64,000 nucleotides of DNA from the NCBI GenBank assembly GCA_020161665.1, contig JAIUPA010000027.1, positions 1 to 64,000 of the forward strand, read 5' to 3'. The translations under genes and the position numbers were made by a program. Each line of letters begins with the position of its first letter. The stretch's first letter is position 1. Origin of the DNA: Pseudomonadota bacterium. Lineage in GTDB: Bacteria; Pseudomonadota; Alphaproteobacteria; Rhizobiales; Rhizobiaceae. Shown in pieces: positions 43,255-51,592 of the stretch. The notes under the pieces were generated by a model, which ran no database searches, had not been told where the DNA came from, and worked only from the letters and a program-made list of their open reading frames with translations.

Positions 43255-44595
43255 TCAACCGTCCTTGCGGAAATAATCGAGCAGGTTCTTCTGCGGCTTG
43301 TCGCCACTGACATTCCGATCCGTCGAGCGGCTGACGGCGAGCGTCGGCGTGCGGCCATTGTGGCGTTCAACGATCACCATATGGGTCACGTCACCGCGCT
43401 GGAAAGCCTTGAGGAAGCGGCTGTAGTCGGCAAAGGCCACGCAGCCATGCGAATCCCCGCGACGCGCCAGAAGGTAGCTGTGAGCCAGAAGCCCGGTGCG
43501 CCCCTTGGGAGCCACGCCATCCAGCGGCGTCAGGCGAATGGCGGCAACCCCGTGGAACAGCTTTTCGCGCATGGAGAGCTTGTAGCTGCCGGGCGGCGTC
43601 GGGCCGCGCATGCTGACATGCGTGTACTTCGGGTTATCGCGCATCGGACCAATGCCGGAATGGGCTTCCAGCTTTTCGCCGTTCGGCATGTGAACAACGC
43701 CATTGGTAATGTCATAGACGGCGATCTTGGTGCCGTTATCCGGCCACGGGATCGAGCGACCGATGTTCTTCGTCGGATTGTCGGGACGCGCAAAGGCGAG
43801 AGCCTTCGGCGCATCGTCCTCTTCCGCATCGGCGCTCTGGTCAACCACCGGCTTGGCAGCGCGGGCGGGCTTGGCCGACGCTTCCGCAATGTCAGCCTTG
43901 GCAACTTCAACCGGAGTCGCGATCTGCGGACGGCGAACCGGCACCGGACCCGATTGCGGCAAGGCACCGACGCCTGCTTCGGCCACGGTCTTTTCGACCT
44001 CGACTTCGGCCATAACCTTCAGCGTATCGGCATCGACGCTGGCAATCTCCTGGGCCCCTGCCTCTTCCGGCTGGTTCCAGTCAACGGTCGACTTGGGCGC
44101 CATGGCAACCGTATCGCCAAGCGCGGCCACGAGCGCGGTGCGGATCGCATCGGCCTCGGGGCGCTTGTCGATCAGTGCGGCAATCCGGCGGTTTTCCTCA
44201 TCGGCCTTCAGGGCAGATTGAAGCTTTTCGCGGACATCAACTGCATCGGGGCGCTGGCTCGTGACATGCACCAGCTGTGCATACTCCAGCCGCTCGGCCT
44301 TATCGATGGCGGATGCACCCGCCAGACGCTTGTATTTGGCGATTTTCTTCAGATGAATGACGCTGAACGGCGCATCCTGCGGCGCCACTTCGCGGGCATT
44401 GCTGACCGAGGCAAGCAAACGCCCATCGGCCGACTGCGCCATGCCATGCATCGTCGCCATGCTACCGGCGATCCAGCCGCCAAGAGCAAGTCCGATGCCG
44501 AGTATGGTCGTTCGGCTGATGATCCCCCGACGCGCCGTTTTCGTGCGGGCCGGGAACGAGCGTGCATTACCGCTCTGTGCAGATTTTTTGGCCAT
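43255..44595 (-). CDS. DUF2778 protein with L,D-transpeptidase-like end
   Basis: This predicts 446 residues. A basic N-terminus and one membrane helix (residues ~26-47, TILGIGLALGGWIAGSMATM) anchor a long periplasmic linker that is Ala/Pro/Glu-rich and disordered. The C-terminal ~150 residues hold the conserved domain: KIAVYDITNGVVHMPNGEKL, HSGIGPMRDNPKYTHVSMRG, PTPPGSYKLS, and ARRGDSHGCVAFADYSRFL. The SHGC motif is like the catalytic SHGC of L,D-transpeptidases, and DUF2778 is thought to be related. A role in peptidoglycan modification is inferred. The start is uncertain; an ATG at 44607 is also possible. Single gene. Confidence 0.83.
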   Translation of the reverse strand: MAKKSAQSGNARSFPARTKTARRGIISRTTILGIGLALGGWIAGSMATMHGMAQSADGRLLASVSNAREVAPQDAPFSVIHLKKIAKYKRLAGASAIDKAERLEYAQLVHVTSQRPDAVDVREKLQSALKADEENRRIAALIDKRPEADAIRTALVAALGDTVAMAPKSTVDWNQPEEAGAQEIASVDADTLKVMAEVEVEKTVAEAGVGALPQSGPVPVRRPQIATPVEVAKADIAEASAKPARAAKPVVDQSADAEEDDAPKALAFARPDNPTKNIGRSIPWPDNGTKIAVYDITNGVVHMPNGEKLEAHSGIGPMRDNPKYTHVSMRGPTPPGSYKLSMREKLFHGVAAIRLTPLDGVAPKGRTGLLAHSYLLARRGDSHGCVAFADYSRFLKAFQRGDVTHMVIVERHNGRTPTLAVSRSTDRNVSGDKPQKNLLDYFRKDG

Positions 44596-44607
44596 GATAC
44601 GCGCCAT

Positions 44608-44903
44608 CCACCCGTTACACCTTGACCACTGTTCTAACATGACACGAACAGTGGGTTACTTGAGCAAGATCAAGAACGAACCGCTTTGACGCGGCCTCCA
44701 CCTTGCTCTTCTGCAGGTGAGAATGGCCAATTATGGTAACCAATCCGTTTACGCCCCCAACGATTTATTAGCTATGATTCCCGGAATACGGACCAATCAA
44801 GTCAAAATTTTAACCGGATTGCGACGGCCCATCATGCGCGAAGCCCTTGCGAGCATTCGTAGCCCTTGGCATTGTCCGGGCAGAGATGAACGAGGGAAAG
44901 CCC
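44608..44903. other. Intergenic region between DUF2778 gene and pncA
   Basis: Nearly 300 bases between divergent genes, AT-rich in the middle (44730-44820). I see no RNA gene, clear operator or terminator. A short frame at 44717-44977 overlaps pncA and has no coding character. Confidence 0.5.
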
Positions 44904-45527
44904 ATGAAAGCGCTGCTGCTTGTCGATATCCAGAACGGCTTTTGCCCTGGCGGCAACCTGCCGGTGCCCGATGGTGATTCGATTGTGCCGGTGGTTAACC
45001 GCCTGATCGACAAGGGCGGTTACGACCTGATCGTCGCTTCGCAGGACTGGCACCCGGCCAATCACGGCAGCTTTGCCTCGCAGCATCCCGGCAAGGCCCC
45101 CTTTGAAATGGGCGAGCTTTCCGGCCAACCGCAAATGATGTGGCCGGACCACTGCGTTCAGGGAACACAAGACGCCGCATTTCATCCCCTGCTCGACACG
45201 GCAAAAATCGTCTACGTGCAGAAAAAGGGAGAGAACCCGGCGGTCGACAGCTATTCCGCCTTCCGTGACAACGATCACGCGGCGCTGACCGGCCTTGCCG
45301 ACTACCTGAAGGCAAAGGGCGTGACCGCGCTTGATGTCTGCGGCCTTGCCACTGATTACTGCGTGAAGTTTTCGGCGCTCGATGCGGTGGACATGCTGCC
45401 GGGCGTCAAAGTGCGCTTCATCGCGGATGCCAGCCGCGGCATTGATCCGGCAGGCGTCGAAAAGGCCATCGCGGACATGGCCGCCAAGGGGATTGAAACG
45501 GTCAACAGCAGCGCGATTGTCAGCTGA
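44904..45527 (+). CDS. pncA: Nicotinamidase
   Basis: PncA converts nicotinamide to nicotinate and ammonia for NAD salvage. The protein has 207 residues. Asp8 (LLVDIQNGFCPGG) and Cys153 (VCGLATDYCV) are the catalytic residues, with a conserved Lys in YVQKKG. The metal-binding stretch is SQDWHPANHGSFASQHPG (Asp48, His50, His61 region). The ATG at 44904 is preceded by GAGGGAAAG; an upstream extension is unlikely. The stop is 3 bases from the convergent DUF2164 stop. It may also act on pyrazinamide, as other PncA enzymes do. Confidence 0.94.
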   Translation: MKALLLVDIQNGFCPGGNLPVPDGDSIVPVVNRLIDKGGYDLIVASQDWHPANHGSFASQHPGKAPFEMGELSGQPQMMWPDHCVQGTQDAAFHPLLDTAKIVYVQKKGENPAVDSYSAFRDNDHAALTGLADYLKAKGVTALDVCGLATDYCVKFSALDAVDMLPGVKVRFIADASRGIDPAGVEKAIADMAAKGIETVNSSAIVS

Positions 45528-45530
45528 ATC

Positions 45531-45785
45531 CTACCGCTTGACGGGAAGCGGCATTTCCAGAGCCCGGATGACTTCGGAAAAGTCGTCCATCTTTTTGGAG
45601 AGCGCTGCTTCCGCATCCTGAAGCCCGCGATTGTAAAACACCGGCCCGAGCGTCACCGTCAGGAAATCCAGAACCTGCTCGGCCTGCAGTCCACCGATCT
45701 CCTGATCCAGTTCATCGGCAAAATAGCGCTTGATGGTTTCGGCGAGATAGGCCCGTTCGGCCTTGGAAAACGCAACCTCAGCCAT
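45531..45785 (-). CDS. DUF2164-family small protein
   Basis: This predicts 84 residues: FSKAERAYLAETIKRYFADE LDQEIGGLQAEQVLDFLTV (split here), then LGPVFYNRGLQDAEAALSKK MDDFSEVIRALEM. The helix-rich pattern with the YNRGLQDA motif is DUF2164, a family found mostly as single small proteins and of unknown function. It starts before the aminopeptidase stop (8-base overlap) so the two are translationally coupled in one transcript. Cytoplasmic; no metal-binding or catalytic residues stand out. Confidence 0.85.
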   Translation of the reverse strand: MAEVAFSKAERAYLAETIKRYFADELDQEIGGLQAEQVLDFLTVTLGPVFYNRGLQDAEAALSKKMDDFSEVIRALEMPLPVKR

Positions 45786-47625
45786 GGCGAACGCGCTCCA
45801 GCGGTTGCGTGGCGGCCTTCAGCCACTCCTTGGCCTTCGGATCGCGCACAAGCGGCATCAGCATGTCGCGCGTGCGGGTATGGTAGTCATTGAGCCAGCG
45901 CAGCTCCTCGCCGTTGAGAAGCGCCGTCACCACCAGCCGCCGGTCGATGGGGCAATAGGTCAGCGTCTCGAAACCCAGCATCGGCTGGTCGCCGCCTTCG
46001 ATGTCTTCCGCCTCACGCACATAAAGCAGATTTTCGATGCGAATGCCGAACGCACCGGGGCGATAATATCCCGGCTCGTTGGACAGGATCATGCCGGGCA
46101 GAAGCTCCTGCTGCGAGGCCCGCGAAATGCGCTGCGGCCCCTCATGCACCGAAAGATAGGAACCAACACCATGGCCCGTGCCGTGGCCATAATCGGCACC
46201 GGCCTTCCACAGCGCAATGCGCGCCAGCGGATCGAGATCAACGCCGCGCGTACCCTTCGGGAAACGGGCCGTGGAGATGGCAATCACGCCCTTCAGCACC
46301 AGCGTGAAGAAACGGCACTGCTCATAAGGCACGTCGCCAATCGCCACCGTGCGGGTGATGTCCGTCGTACCATTCACATACTGGCCGCCCGAATCGATCA
46401 GGAACATTTCGCCTTCGTTGAGCAGACGATCCGTATCGGTGGTCACACGATAATGGATGATGGCGGCATTCTCGCCTGCCCCGGAAATCGTGTCGAAGGA
46501 AATATCCTTGAGCGGGTTCTGCATGGCCTCGCCCACTCGGCGGCGGGCGTTTTCGAGCGCGGTGACGGCGGCAATCTCGCTCACGCTGCCGGGCATCTGC
46601 CCATCAAGCCAGCTCAGAAACTCGACCATGGCCGCACCATCCTGCAGATGGGCCGCCGCCGATCCATTGATCTCGACCGTGTTCTTGCAGGCACGCGGCA
46701 GCTTGGCCGGATCACCGGCTTCAATGACAACACCGCCGGCAGCCTCGATGGCGCGGGAAAGCGCATAAGGGGCCACCTCCGGGTCGATGAGGATTTTCGC
46801 GCCATCCGCTGCGATGGCGGCGAGCGCCGCCGCAAAGCTGCCGGGGCTTTTCTGCGTCGCAAGCTGCGCCAGATAGGCCTCTTCCTCAATGCCGGTCTTG
46901 CGCTTGTCGAGAAAGATTTCGGCGCTGCCATCGGCCCTGACAAGGGCACGCGAAAGCGGATGCGGGGTGTGCGGTACATCGCTGCCGCGAATATTGAACA
47001 CCCAAGCAACGGAGGATGGATCCGTGATCAGCACCGCCGCTGCGTCCGCCTTTTTCAGGTCATTGGCGATGTCGAGAATCTTCTCGCGGGCCAGAAGACC
47101 GGAAACATTGGCGGCCTGAATGGAAACGCGTCCCAGCGGCTCCGCCGGGCGGTCGCGCCAGATAGCGTCCAGCGGATTGGCTTCGAGCAGTACGAGTTCG
47201 CCGCCAACGCTCACCAGCGCCTTTTCAAGCCGACGAACCTCCGCCGCCGTATGCAGCCACGGATCAATGCCAAGGCGAAACCCCTTCGGCCCATGCGTCT
47301 CGATCCATTTGGCAGGCGGTGCGCCGACCAGATCGCCACCTGTGAACACCGAGCCATCCACCTGATGGGCAAGCTGCGTCGTGTAGCGGCCATCGACAAA
47401 GACAATCGCCTCGCTCATCGTCACCAGAGCCACGCCAGCCGAGCCGGTAAAGCCGGTGAGCCAGGACAGGCGCTCGGCACAGGCCGGAACATATTCGCCC
47501 TGATACTCATCGGCGCGCGGCACGAGAAAGCCGTCGATGGCCAGTTCCTGCAGAAGCGCCCTCAGTTCCCCCACCCTCGCCTTGCCAAACTGCGGGGCCG
47601 AGGCGTTTTCGAAGGACTGGAACAT
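45778..47625 (-). CDS. Xaa-Pro aminopeptidase P family protein (M24B)
   Basis: This 615-residue cytoplasmic metallopeptidase removes an N-terminal residue before proline. It has the three-domain layout of the large bacterial/eukaryotic-type aminopeptidase P: two creatinase-like N-terminal domains (FLVPRADEYQGEYVPA and VDGRYTTQL) and a C-terminal pita-bread catalytic domain. Metal ligands are in LIDSGGQYVNGTTDITRTVA, HGTGHGVGSYLSVHEGP, MILSNEPGYY and IRIENLLYV. prmA lies 45 bases upstream on the same strand, DUF2164 directly downstream. Some family members act as general peptide recyclers. Confidence 0.94.
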   Translation of the reverse strand: MFQSFENASAPQFGKARVGELRALLQELAIDGFLVPRADEYQGEYVPACAERLSWLTGFTGSAGVALVTMSEAIVFVDGRYTTQLAHQVDGSVFTGGDLVGAPPAKWIETHGPKGFRLGIDPWLHTAAEVRRLEKALVSVGGELVLLEANPLDAIWRDRPAEPLGRVSIQAANVSGLLAREKILDIANDLKKADAAAVLITDPSSVAWVFNIRGSDVPHTPHPLSRALVRADGSAEIFLDKRKTGIEEEAYLAQLATQKSPGSFAAALAAIAADGAKILIDPEVAPYALSRAIEAAGGVVIEAGDPAKLPRACKNTVEINGSAAAHLQDGAAMVEFLSWLDGQMPGSVSEIAAVTALENARRRVGEAMQNPLKDISFDTISGAGENAAIIHYRVTTDTDRLLNEGEMFLIDSGGQYVNGTTDITRTVAIGDVPYEQCRFFTLVLKGVIAISTARFPKGTRGVDLDPLARIALWKAGADYGHGTGHGVGSYLSVHEGPQRISRASQQELLPGMILSNEPGYYRPGAFGIRIENLLYVREAEDIEGGDQPMLGFETLTYCPIDRRLVVTALLNGEELRWLNDYHTRTRDMLMPLVRDPKAKEWLKAATQPLERVRHG

Positions 47626-47670
47626 GAGGACATCCTTTCCCGGATGATTGCAGATGCGAAGGCAGAGAGC

Positions 47671-48546
47671 TTAACGCTCCAGATGGATCGTCACCCAGCC
47701 ATTGCGCCAGATGGTGCGGATATGGCGAAGCCCGGCCCCGTTATAGGCCGCGATCACCTTCCAGCGCTGGCTGGCGAGAATGCCGGACAAGATAACCGTG
47801 CCGTGTGACGAAAGATGCATGGCCAGTTCCGGCGCCATCTTCATCAGGGGCTTGGCGAGAATATTGGCGATGATCAGATCGAACGGACCATGCTGGCGGA
47901 AGGCCGCCGAGTGGAATCCCGGCGCGGTCTCGAAGGCAAGCCCCGTCGAAATGCCGTTGAGGCGGGCGTTTTCCCGCGCCACCTTGACGGCAACCGGATC
48001 AATATCCGTCGCCAGAACCGGGATCTTGCGCAGCATGCGCACGGCAATGGCCAGAACGCCGGAGCCGGTGCCAAGGTCCAGCGCATTGCGCGGCTGCTTG
48101 GCCTTCATCACCTCGGCGATCATCTCAAGGCAGCCCGCCGTCGTGCCGTGATGGCCCGTGCCAAACGCCTGACCGGCCTCGATCTCGATGGCAAGGTCGT
48201 TGGCCTTCACCTTGTCGCGGTCATGGCTGCCATGCACCAGAAACTGCCCGGCACGCACCGGCTTCAGACCTTCCAGCGAAAGGGCAATCCAGTCCTCGTC
48301 GGGGATCACTTCCATTCTGATGTCCAGACCGGGGAAGGCATCCGCAATCGCCGAGGCAAAGCGCGGGCGAACAGCCTCTTCCTCATCGCGCATCATGTAG
48401 ATGGAGGCTTCCCAGATATCCTTCTTCTCATCCACTTCCATCGTGGCAAGCGCCAGATCCTCCTCGCCGAATTCAAGCGTCAGGAGTTCAAGGATCTCTT
48501 CAGCATGCTTTTCGGTGGCCGAAACGTAAAGGCGGATTTCACTCAA
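47671..48546 (-). CDS. prmA: Ribosomal protein L11 methyltransferase
   Basis: PrmA trimethylates several amino groups of ribosomal protein L11 using S-adenosylmethionine. The protein has 291 residues from a TTG start at 48546, giving the usual opening SEIRLYVSATEKHAEEILELL; GGAAAG lies 9 bases upstream. A TTG 16 codons earlier would add an atypical N-terminus. The N-terminal substrate-recognition domain is joined to the methyltransferase core with motif I ALDLGTGSGVLAIA and the active-site stretch IIANILAKPLMKMAPELA. It heads a probable transcript with aminopeptidase P and DUF2164. Confidence 0.92.
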   Translation of the reverse strand: MSEIRLYVSATEKHAEEILELLTLEFGEEDLALATMEVDEKKDIWEASIYMMRDEEEAVRPRFASAIADAFPGLDIRMEVIPDEDWIALSLEGLKPVRAGQFLVHGSHDRDKVKANDLAIEIEAGQAFGTGHHGTTAGCLEMIAEVMKAKQPRNALDLGTGSGVLAIAVRMLRKIPVLATDIDPVAVKVARENARLNGISTGLAFETAPGFHSAAFRQHGPFDLIIANILAKPLMKMAPELAMHLSSHGTVILSGILASQRWKVIAAYNGAGLRHIRTIWRNGWVTIHLER

Positions 48547-48660
48547 GGGACGGACTTTCCAGATGATCTTGATATGGGCCGAGGCTTGCCACAAACCGCG
48601 CTGGCTCGCAAGGTTCAGCCGCCGGACACTGGAGATGAAAGGGCAGGAAAACCCCTGACA

Positions 48661-49263
48661 TCAGCCCTTTTCGATCAGCTTGCGGATCTTGGAAAGGGCG
48701 CTGTCCGTCTCCTCGCCATAGGAAATCGTGCCCTGGAACCGGCCCTTGCTGTCCAGAAGATAAACCGAGGCGGTGTGATCCATCGTATAGTCCTCGGACG
48801 GGTTCTGCTCGTTGAGCGGCACCTTGCGGGCATAGACACGGTACCCCTTGAGCACCTTGGCGATCTCGGCCGGGTCTCCGCTCATGCCGTAAACGCGCTC
48901 AGTCACACTCTTGATGTACTCGCCGAGCAATTCCGGCGTGTCGCGTTCCGGGTCCACCGTCACGAAGAAGGCATGCACCTTCTCGCCCTTGGGATCGATG
49001 TCCTGCAGCCAGCCGTTCAGTTCGAACAGCGTCGTCGGGCAGATTTCCGGGCAATGGGTAAAGCCGAAGAACAACAGCGTGGACTTGCCCCGAAGCGCTG
49101 CTTCCGTCACCGGCTTGCCATCCTGCCCCGTGAGCGTGAACGGCACGCCAAACGGCTGATCGCTCAGGGCCTGCTGTTCGCGCGTCAGCGAATAGGCGAG
49201 CCAGCCAACGACGAGAACGACAGCGGTGATGACACCGATGAAAAGCGTGCGGGATTTCTGCAT
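48661..49263 (-). CDS. Sco1/SenC-family copper chaperone
   Basis: This 200-residue membrane-anchored thioredoxin-fold protein helps assemble the CuA centre of cytochrome c oxidase or acts in redox defence. One N-terminal membrane helix (about residues 7-26, LFIGVITAVVLVVGWLAYSL) exposes the fold to the periplasm. The copper ligands are the CxxxC pair Cys71/Cys75 in GFTHCPEICPTT and the His in YTMDHTASVYLLD. The ATG at 49263 is chosen because the upstream extension is poor. A 54-residue membrane protein gene lies 102 bases upstream on the same strand; no oxidase genes are near. Confidence 0.93.
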   Translation of the reverse strand: MQKSRTLFIGVITAVVLVVGWLAYSLTREQQALSDQPFGVPFTLTGQDGKPVTEAALRGKSTLLFFGFTHCPEICPTTLFELNGWLQDIDPKGEKVHAFFVTVDPERDTPELLGEYIKSVTERVYGMSGDPAEIAKVLKGYRVYARKVPLNEQNPSEDYTMDHTASVYLLDSKGRFQGTISYGEETDSALSKIRKLIEKG

Positions 49264-49365
49264 GATGTCTTCTGGAAACCTTTGTTCAGGCGCGTTTCGT
49301 AGCGTGGCGAATGGATCGGCGCAAATCAACTTCGCCGTTGCGCGCAGATGTCGCAGACGCGGCGA

Positions 49366-49530
49366 TCAAAGGCACCAGTTGATCCCATTATCGGAGAGGA
49401 CGAGGAAAATCTCCGGCCCGTAACGCATCCAGGCCGCAAAAGAGAGCGCCACCAGCGCCCCGCCAGCCGCCAGCAGGCCGAGAACCAGCACAGGGCGAAA
49501 ACCGGACATGTCTGCATTATTCGTCGTCAT
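49366..49530 (-). CDS. Small single-pass membrane protein, hypothetical
   Basis: This predicts 54 residues: MTTNNADMSGFRPVLVLGLL, then AAGGALVALSFAAWMRYGPE and IFLVLSDNGINWCL. There is one membrane helix (about residues 14-36) and a short hydrophobic C-terminal part ending in Cys-Leu. An ATG 7 codons later is an alternative start. Neither start has a strong ribosome site, so confidence is moderate. It sits just upstream of the Sco gene on the same strand and could be co-expressed. I recall similar short sequences in rhizobia, but no function. Confidence 0.55.
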   Translation of the reverse strand: MTTNNADMSGFRPVLVLGLLAAGGALVALSFAAWMRYGPEIFLVLSDNGINWCL

Positions 49531-49850
49531 GGGACTGAGATAACATAAAGAATGCCGAATGTCTCGCAACGCCCTGTCGCACCGGCAAAATGTGATCAAT
49601 GGGGCCTTCAGAAATTGCGCAAAGCATCAAGCCGCAACCCAAATCTTCACGAATGTTTAATTCGTTCTACGCCATTATAGTTCCCTAGCGGACTGAAAGG
49701 CTTTGGTGAACGGCCTGGCAATGCCCCTCCCCCTGGTGAGCGCGGGCGGCACAGTCAATGACATGATGTCTGCCGGATTTTCCGGACCGCGAGATCTCCC
49801 GTCCTTGGCATTTTGCGTACCGTCTTATTCGGTCGGAGGAATTTCGTAAC
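49531..49850. other. Region upstream of cheW with a possible long 5' UTR
   Basis: 320 bases between divergent genes. The most promoter-like stretch is around 49647-49683 (GAATGTTTAATTCG, then CATTATAGTT), which would leave a 5' untranslated region of about 170 bases before cheW. No other gene or clear terminator is visible. Confidence 0.4.
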
Positions 49851-50315
49851 ATGAACACCGCGGTCAAGCAGTCCAGCGCACAGCTCGAAATCGTATCCTT
49901 CCACCTGGGCGATCAGGAGTTCTGCATCGACATCATGGCGATCCGCGAAATTCGCGGTTGGGCGCCGGTGACCCCGATGCCGCATACCCCGCCTTACGTT
50001 CTGGGCCTCATCAACCTGCGTGGCGCCGTGATCCCCGTGATCGACATGGCCTGCCGCCTTGGCATGAAGCCGACCGAACCGTCCGAACGTGCCGCCATCA
50101 TCGTCACCGACATCGCTGGCAAGCTGGTGGGTCTGCTCGTCGAACAGGTTTCCGACATGATGACCATCCGTTCGGATGATCTTCAGCCGGCTCCGGAAAT
50201 CATCCCCAATGCGCAGCGTGATTTCTGCCGCGGCATCGTCGCGCTCGAAAAGAACATGATCTGCTTCCTGAACCTCGACACGGTGATTGCGGACGAACTG
50301 GCCGCTGCGGCCTGA
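49851..50315 (+). CDS. cheW: CheW-type chemotaxis coupling protein (orphan)
   Basis: CheW bridges methyl-accepting receptors and the CheA kinase in signalling arrays. The 154-residue protein is one SH3-like double barrel: EIVSFHLGDQEFCIDIMAIR EIRGWAPVTPMPHTP (split here), GLINLRGAVIPVIDMACRLG, GLLVEQVSDMMTI, and RGIVALEKNMICFLNLDTVI. These are the conserved CheW stretches, including the NLRG motif. GGAGGA precedes the ATG by 10 bases. No receptor, CheA or flagellar gene is nearby, so it is an orphan and probably one of several CheW copies. A strong terminator follows. Confidence 0.94.
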   Translation: MNTAVKQSSAQLEIVSFHLGDQEFCIDIMAIREIRGWAPVTPMPHTPPYVLGLINLRGAVIPVIDMACRLGMKPTEPSERAAIIVTDIAGKLVGLLVEQVSDMMTIRSDDLQPAPEIIPNAQRDFCRGIVALEKNMICFLNLDTVIADELAAAA

Positions 50316-50344
50316 TCACGTCCTTTCAAAGGCTCCACCGCCTG

Positions 50345-50380
50345 GGCCGCGACGTCTCGAAAGAGGCCTCGCGGCCTTTT
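50345..50380 (+). terminator. Terminator after cheW
   Basis: GGCCGCGA (50345-50352) pairs with TCGCGGCC (50369-50376), followed by TTTTGT. Confidence 0.75.
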
Positions 50381-50436
50381 GTATTCAGGCGGTGGCTTCG
50401 CCTCGAAAGGGGCAATTCGATGGCAGAGAACAAAAC

Positions 50437-50450
50437 TCACAAAATTGTGA
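50437..50450. promoter_or_regulatory. Short inverted repeat upstream of the second secreted protein
   Basis: TCACAA-AA-TTGTGA in an AT-rich stretch, 177 bases before the start codon of the next gene. It may be an operator; no binding protein can be named. Confidence 0.3.
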
Positions 50451-50626
50451 AAACATATTAGATTCAAAACATTACGGCGATTTAACAATAAAATTCTGGA
50501 ACTTTGTGCCGGGCAGGCGCATTTCTCTTTTGTCCGAAGCGAACGACGCCAAGGACTTCCGATCAAGAGGACGCGACGACTTTTTCCCAAGACGTGAAGC
50601 CGCCGCTTGAAACAAGGAGAAATGCC

Positions 50627-50944
50627 ATGAATACCGCCATCAAGCTCACCCTCGCCGCAGCCCTTGCCACCGCCGGCATGGTCCCGCTCGCCTACGCCGC
50701 TGAAACCGCAACGCCCCATGTCAGCATCGTCTATATTGACACGCTGAGCGATGATGGCGACGGCACGGCCTTCGACGCGCTCTCCAACAAGGCCATGCAT
50801 CCCGACATGACCCAACAGGCTCAGGCCGAAGCCAAGAGCAATGAAAAGATCGCCTCCACGCTGAAGATGCAGCAGATCAATACGGATGATGTGGTGCAGA
50901 TCGACACCGCCGCCAATGGTGGCAAGATCGTCTACGTGCGCTGA
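50627..50944 (+). CDS. Small secreted protein of unknown function
   Basis: This predicts 105 residues with a Sec signal peptide (MNTAIKLTLAAALATAGMVP then LAYA, cleavage near residue 24). The mature part of about 80 residues is acidic and hydrophilic (VSIVYIDTLSDDGDGTAFDA, NEKIASTLKMQQINTDDVVQ, IDTAANGGKIVYVR) with no cysteine and no known domain. AAGGAGA precedes the ATG at 50627 by 6 bases. It has its own AT-rich upstream region and a strong terminator after it, so it is an independent transcript. It resembles the exported protein at 2950 in design but not in sequence. Confidence 0.78.
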   Translation: MNTAIKLTLAAALATAGMVPLAYAAETATPHVSIVYIDTLSDDGDGTAFDALSNKAMHPDMTQQAQAEAKSNEKIASTLKMQQINTDDVVQIDTAANGGKIVYVR

Positions 50945-51003
50945 CGCTACCATCCCGGACACGGATCGGCCTCCCCCAGCCGCTCCGTAACCTCGGACGA
51001 AAC

Positions 51004-51033
51004 AGGCCCCGGTTGATGACCGGGGCCTTTTGT
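51004..51033 (+). terminator. Terminator between the secreted protein and creA
   Basis: AGGCCCCGG-TTGATGA-CCGGGGCCT, a perfect 9-bp stem followed by TTTGTT. It lies between convergent genes and may serve both. Confidence 0.8.
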
Positions 51034-51527
51034 TATTCGGGCTTGCCCTTGGTCCAGTTCACCTGCTGACCAAACAGCGGCACCGTCGAGATGGCCATTT
51101 TGGCCGAACCATCCGTCAGTTCACGGGTGTGAACAAGATAGATCAGCGTATCGTTCGTCTTGTCGTAGATGCGGTTGATCACCAGCTTCTTCCAGATGAG
51201 CGACATGCCCTCGCGAAACACCTCTTCGCCATCCTTGGAAAGATCGATGTCGCCGATGGTGATCAGGCCGGTCTGGCGGCAGGCGATCGAAGAGTTGGAC
51301 GGGTCTTCGAACCAGTTGCCGTTCTTCAGACGGTCGAGCATCCCGCGGTCGAAGTAGCTGACATGGCAGGTCACGCCCTCGATCTTCGGGTCATGAAAAG
51401 CCTCGATGACGATATCATTGCCCATCCAGTCGACGCCGACCTCGCCCACCTCTTCAGCCTGCGCCGGAAGAACGGCAGCGGCAGAAAGCGCAAGCGCCGA
51501 GAGCAGGAAACGGAAACGAGACAACAT
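51033..51527 (-). CDS. creA: CreA-family periplasmic protein
   Basis: This predicts 164 residues with a Sec signal peptide (MLSRFRFLLSALALSAAAVL then PAQA). The mature sequence has the CreA pattern: EVGVDWMGNDIVIEAFHDPK, VTCHVSYFDRG, NSSIACRQTG, KKLVINRIYDKTNDTLIYLV, and two cysteines (in VTCHV and IACRQ) that could form a disulfide. CreA is a conserved exported protein of unknown function; its link with creBCD in E. coli does not hold here. The gene is single and ends against the terminator at 51004-51028. Confidence 0.9.
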   Translation of the reverse strand: MLSRFRFLLSALALSAAAVLPAQAEEVGEVGVDWMGNDIVIEAFHDPKIEGVTCHVSYFDRGMLDRLKNGNWFEDPSNSSIACRQTGLITIGDIDLSKDGEEVFREGMSLIWKKLVINRIYDKTNDTLIYLVHTRELTDGSAKMAISTVPLFGQQVNWTKGKPE

Positions 51528-51592
51528 GGCAGCAATCCTTTGGAGTGTTCTCTCACAAAGATATGATCGCGCTGCTGCAATGCAAGAATGGC

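Noticed and set aside
44717..44977. 86-residue open frame overlapping pncA
   Set aside because: No coding character, overlaps the real pncA start and ribosome site.
45763..47808. 681-residue open frame antisense to aminopeptidase P
   Set aside because: The minus strand carries all the metal ligands; the plus frame is a shadow.
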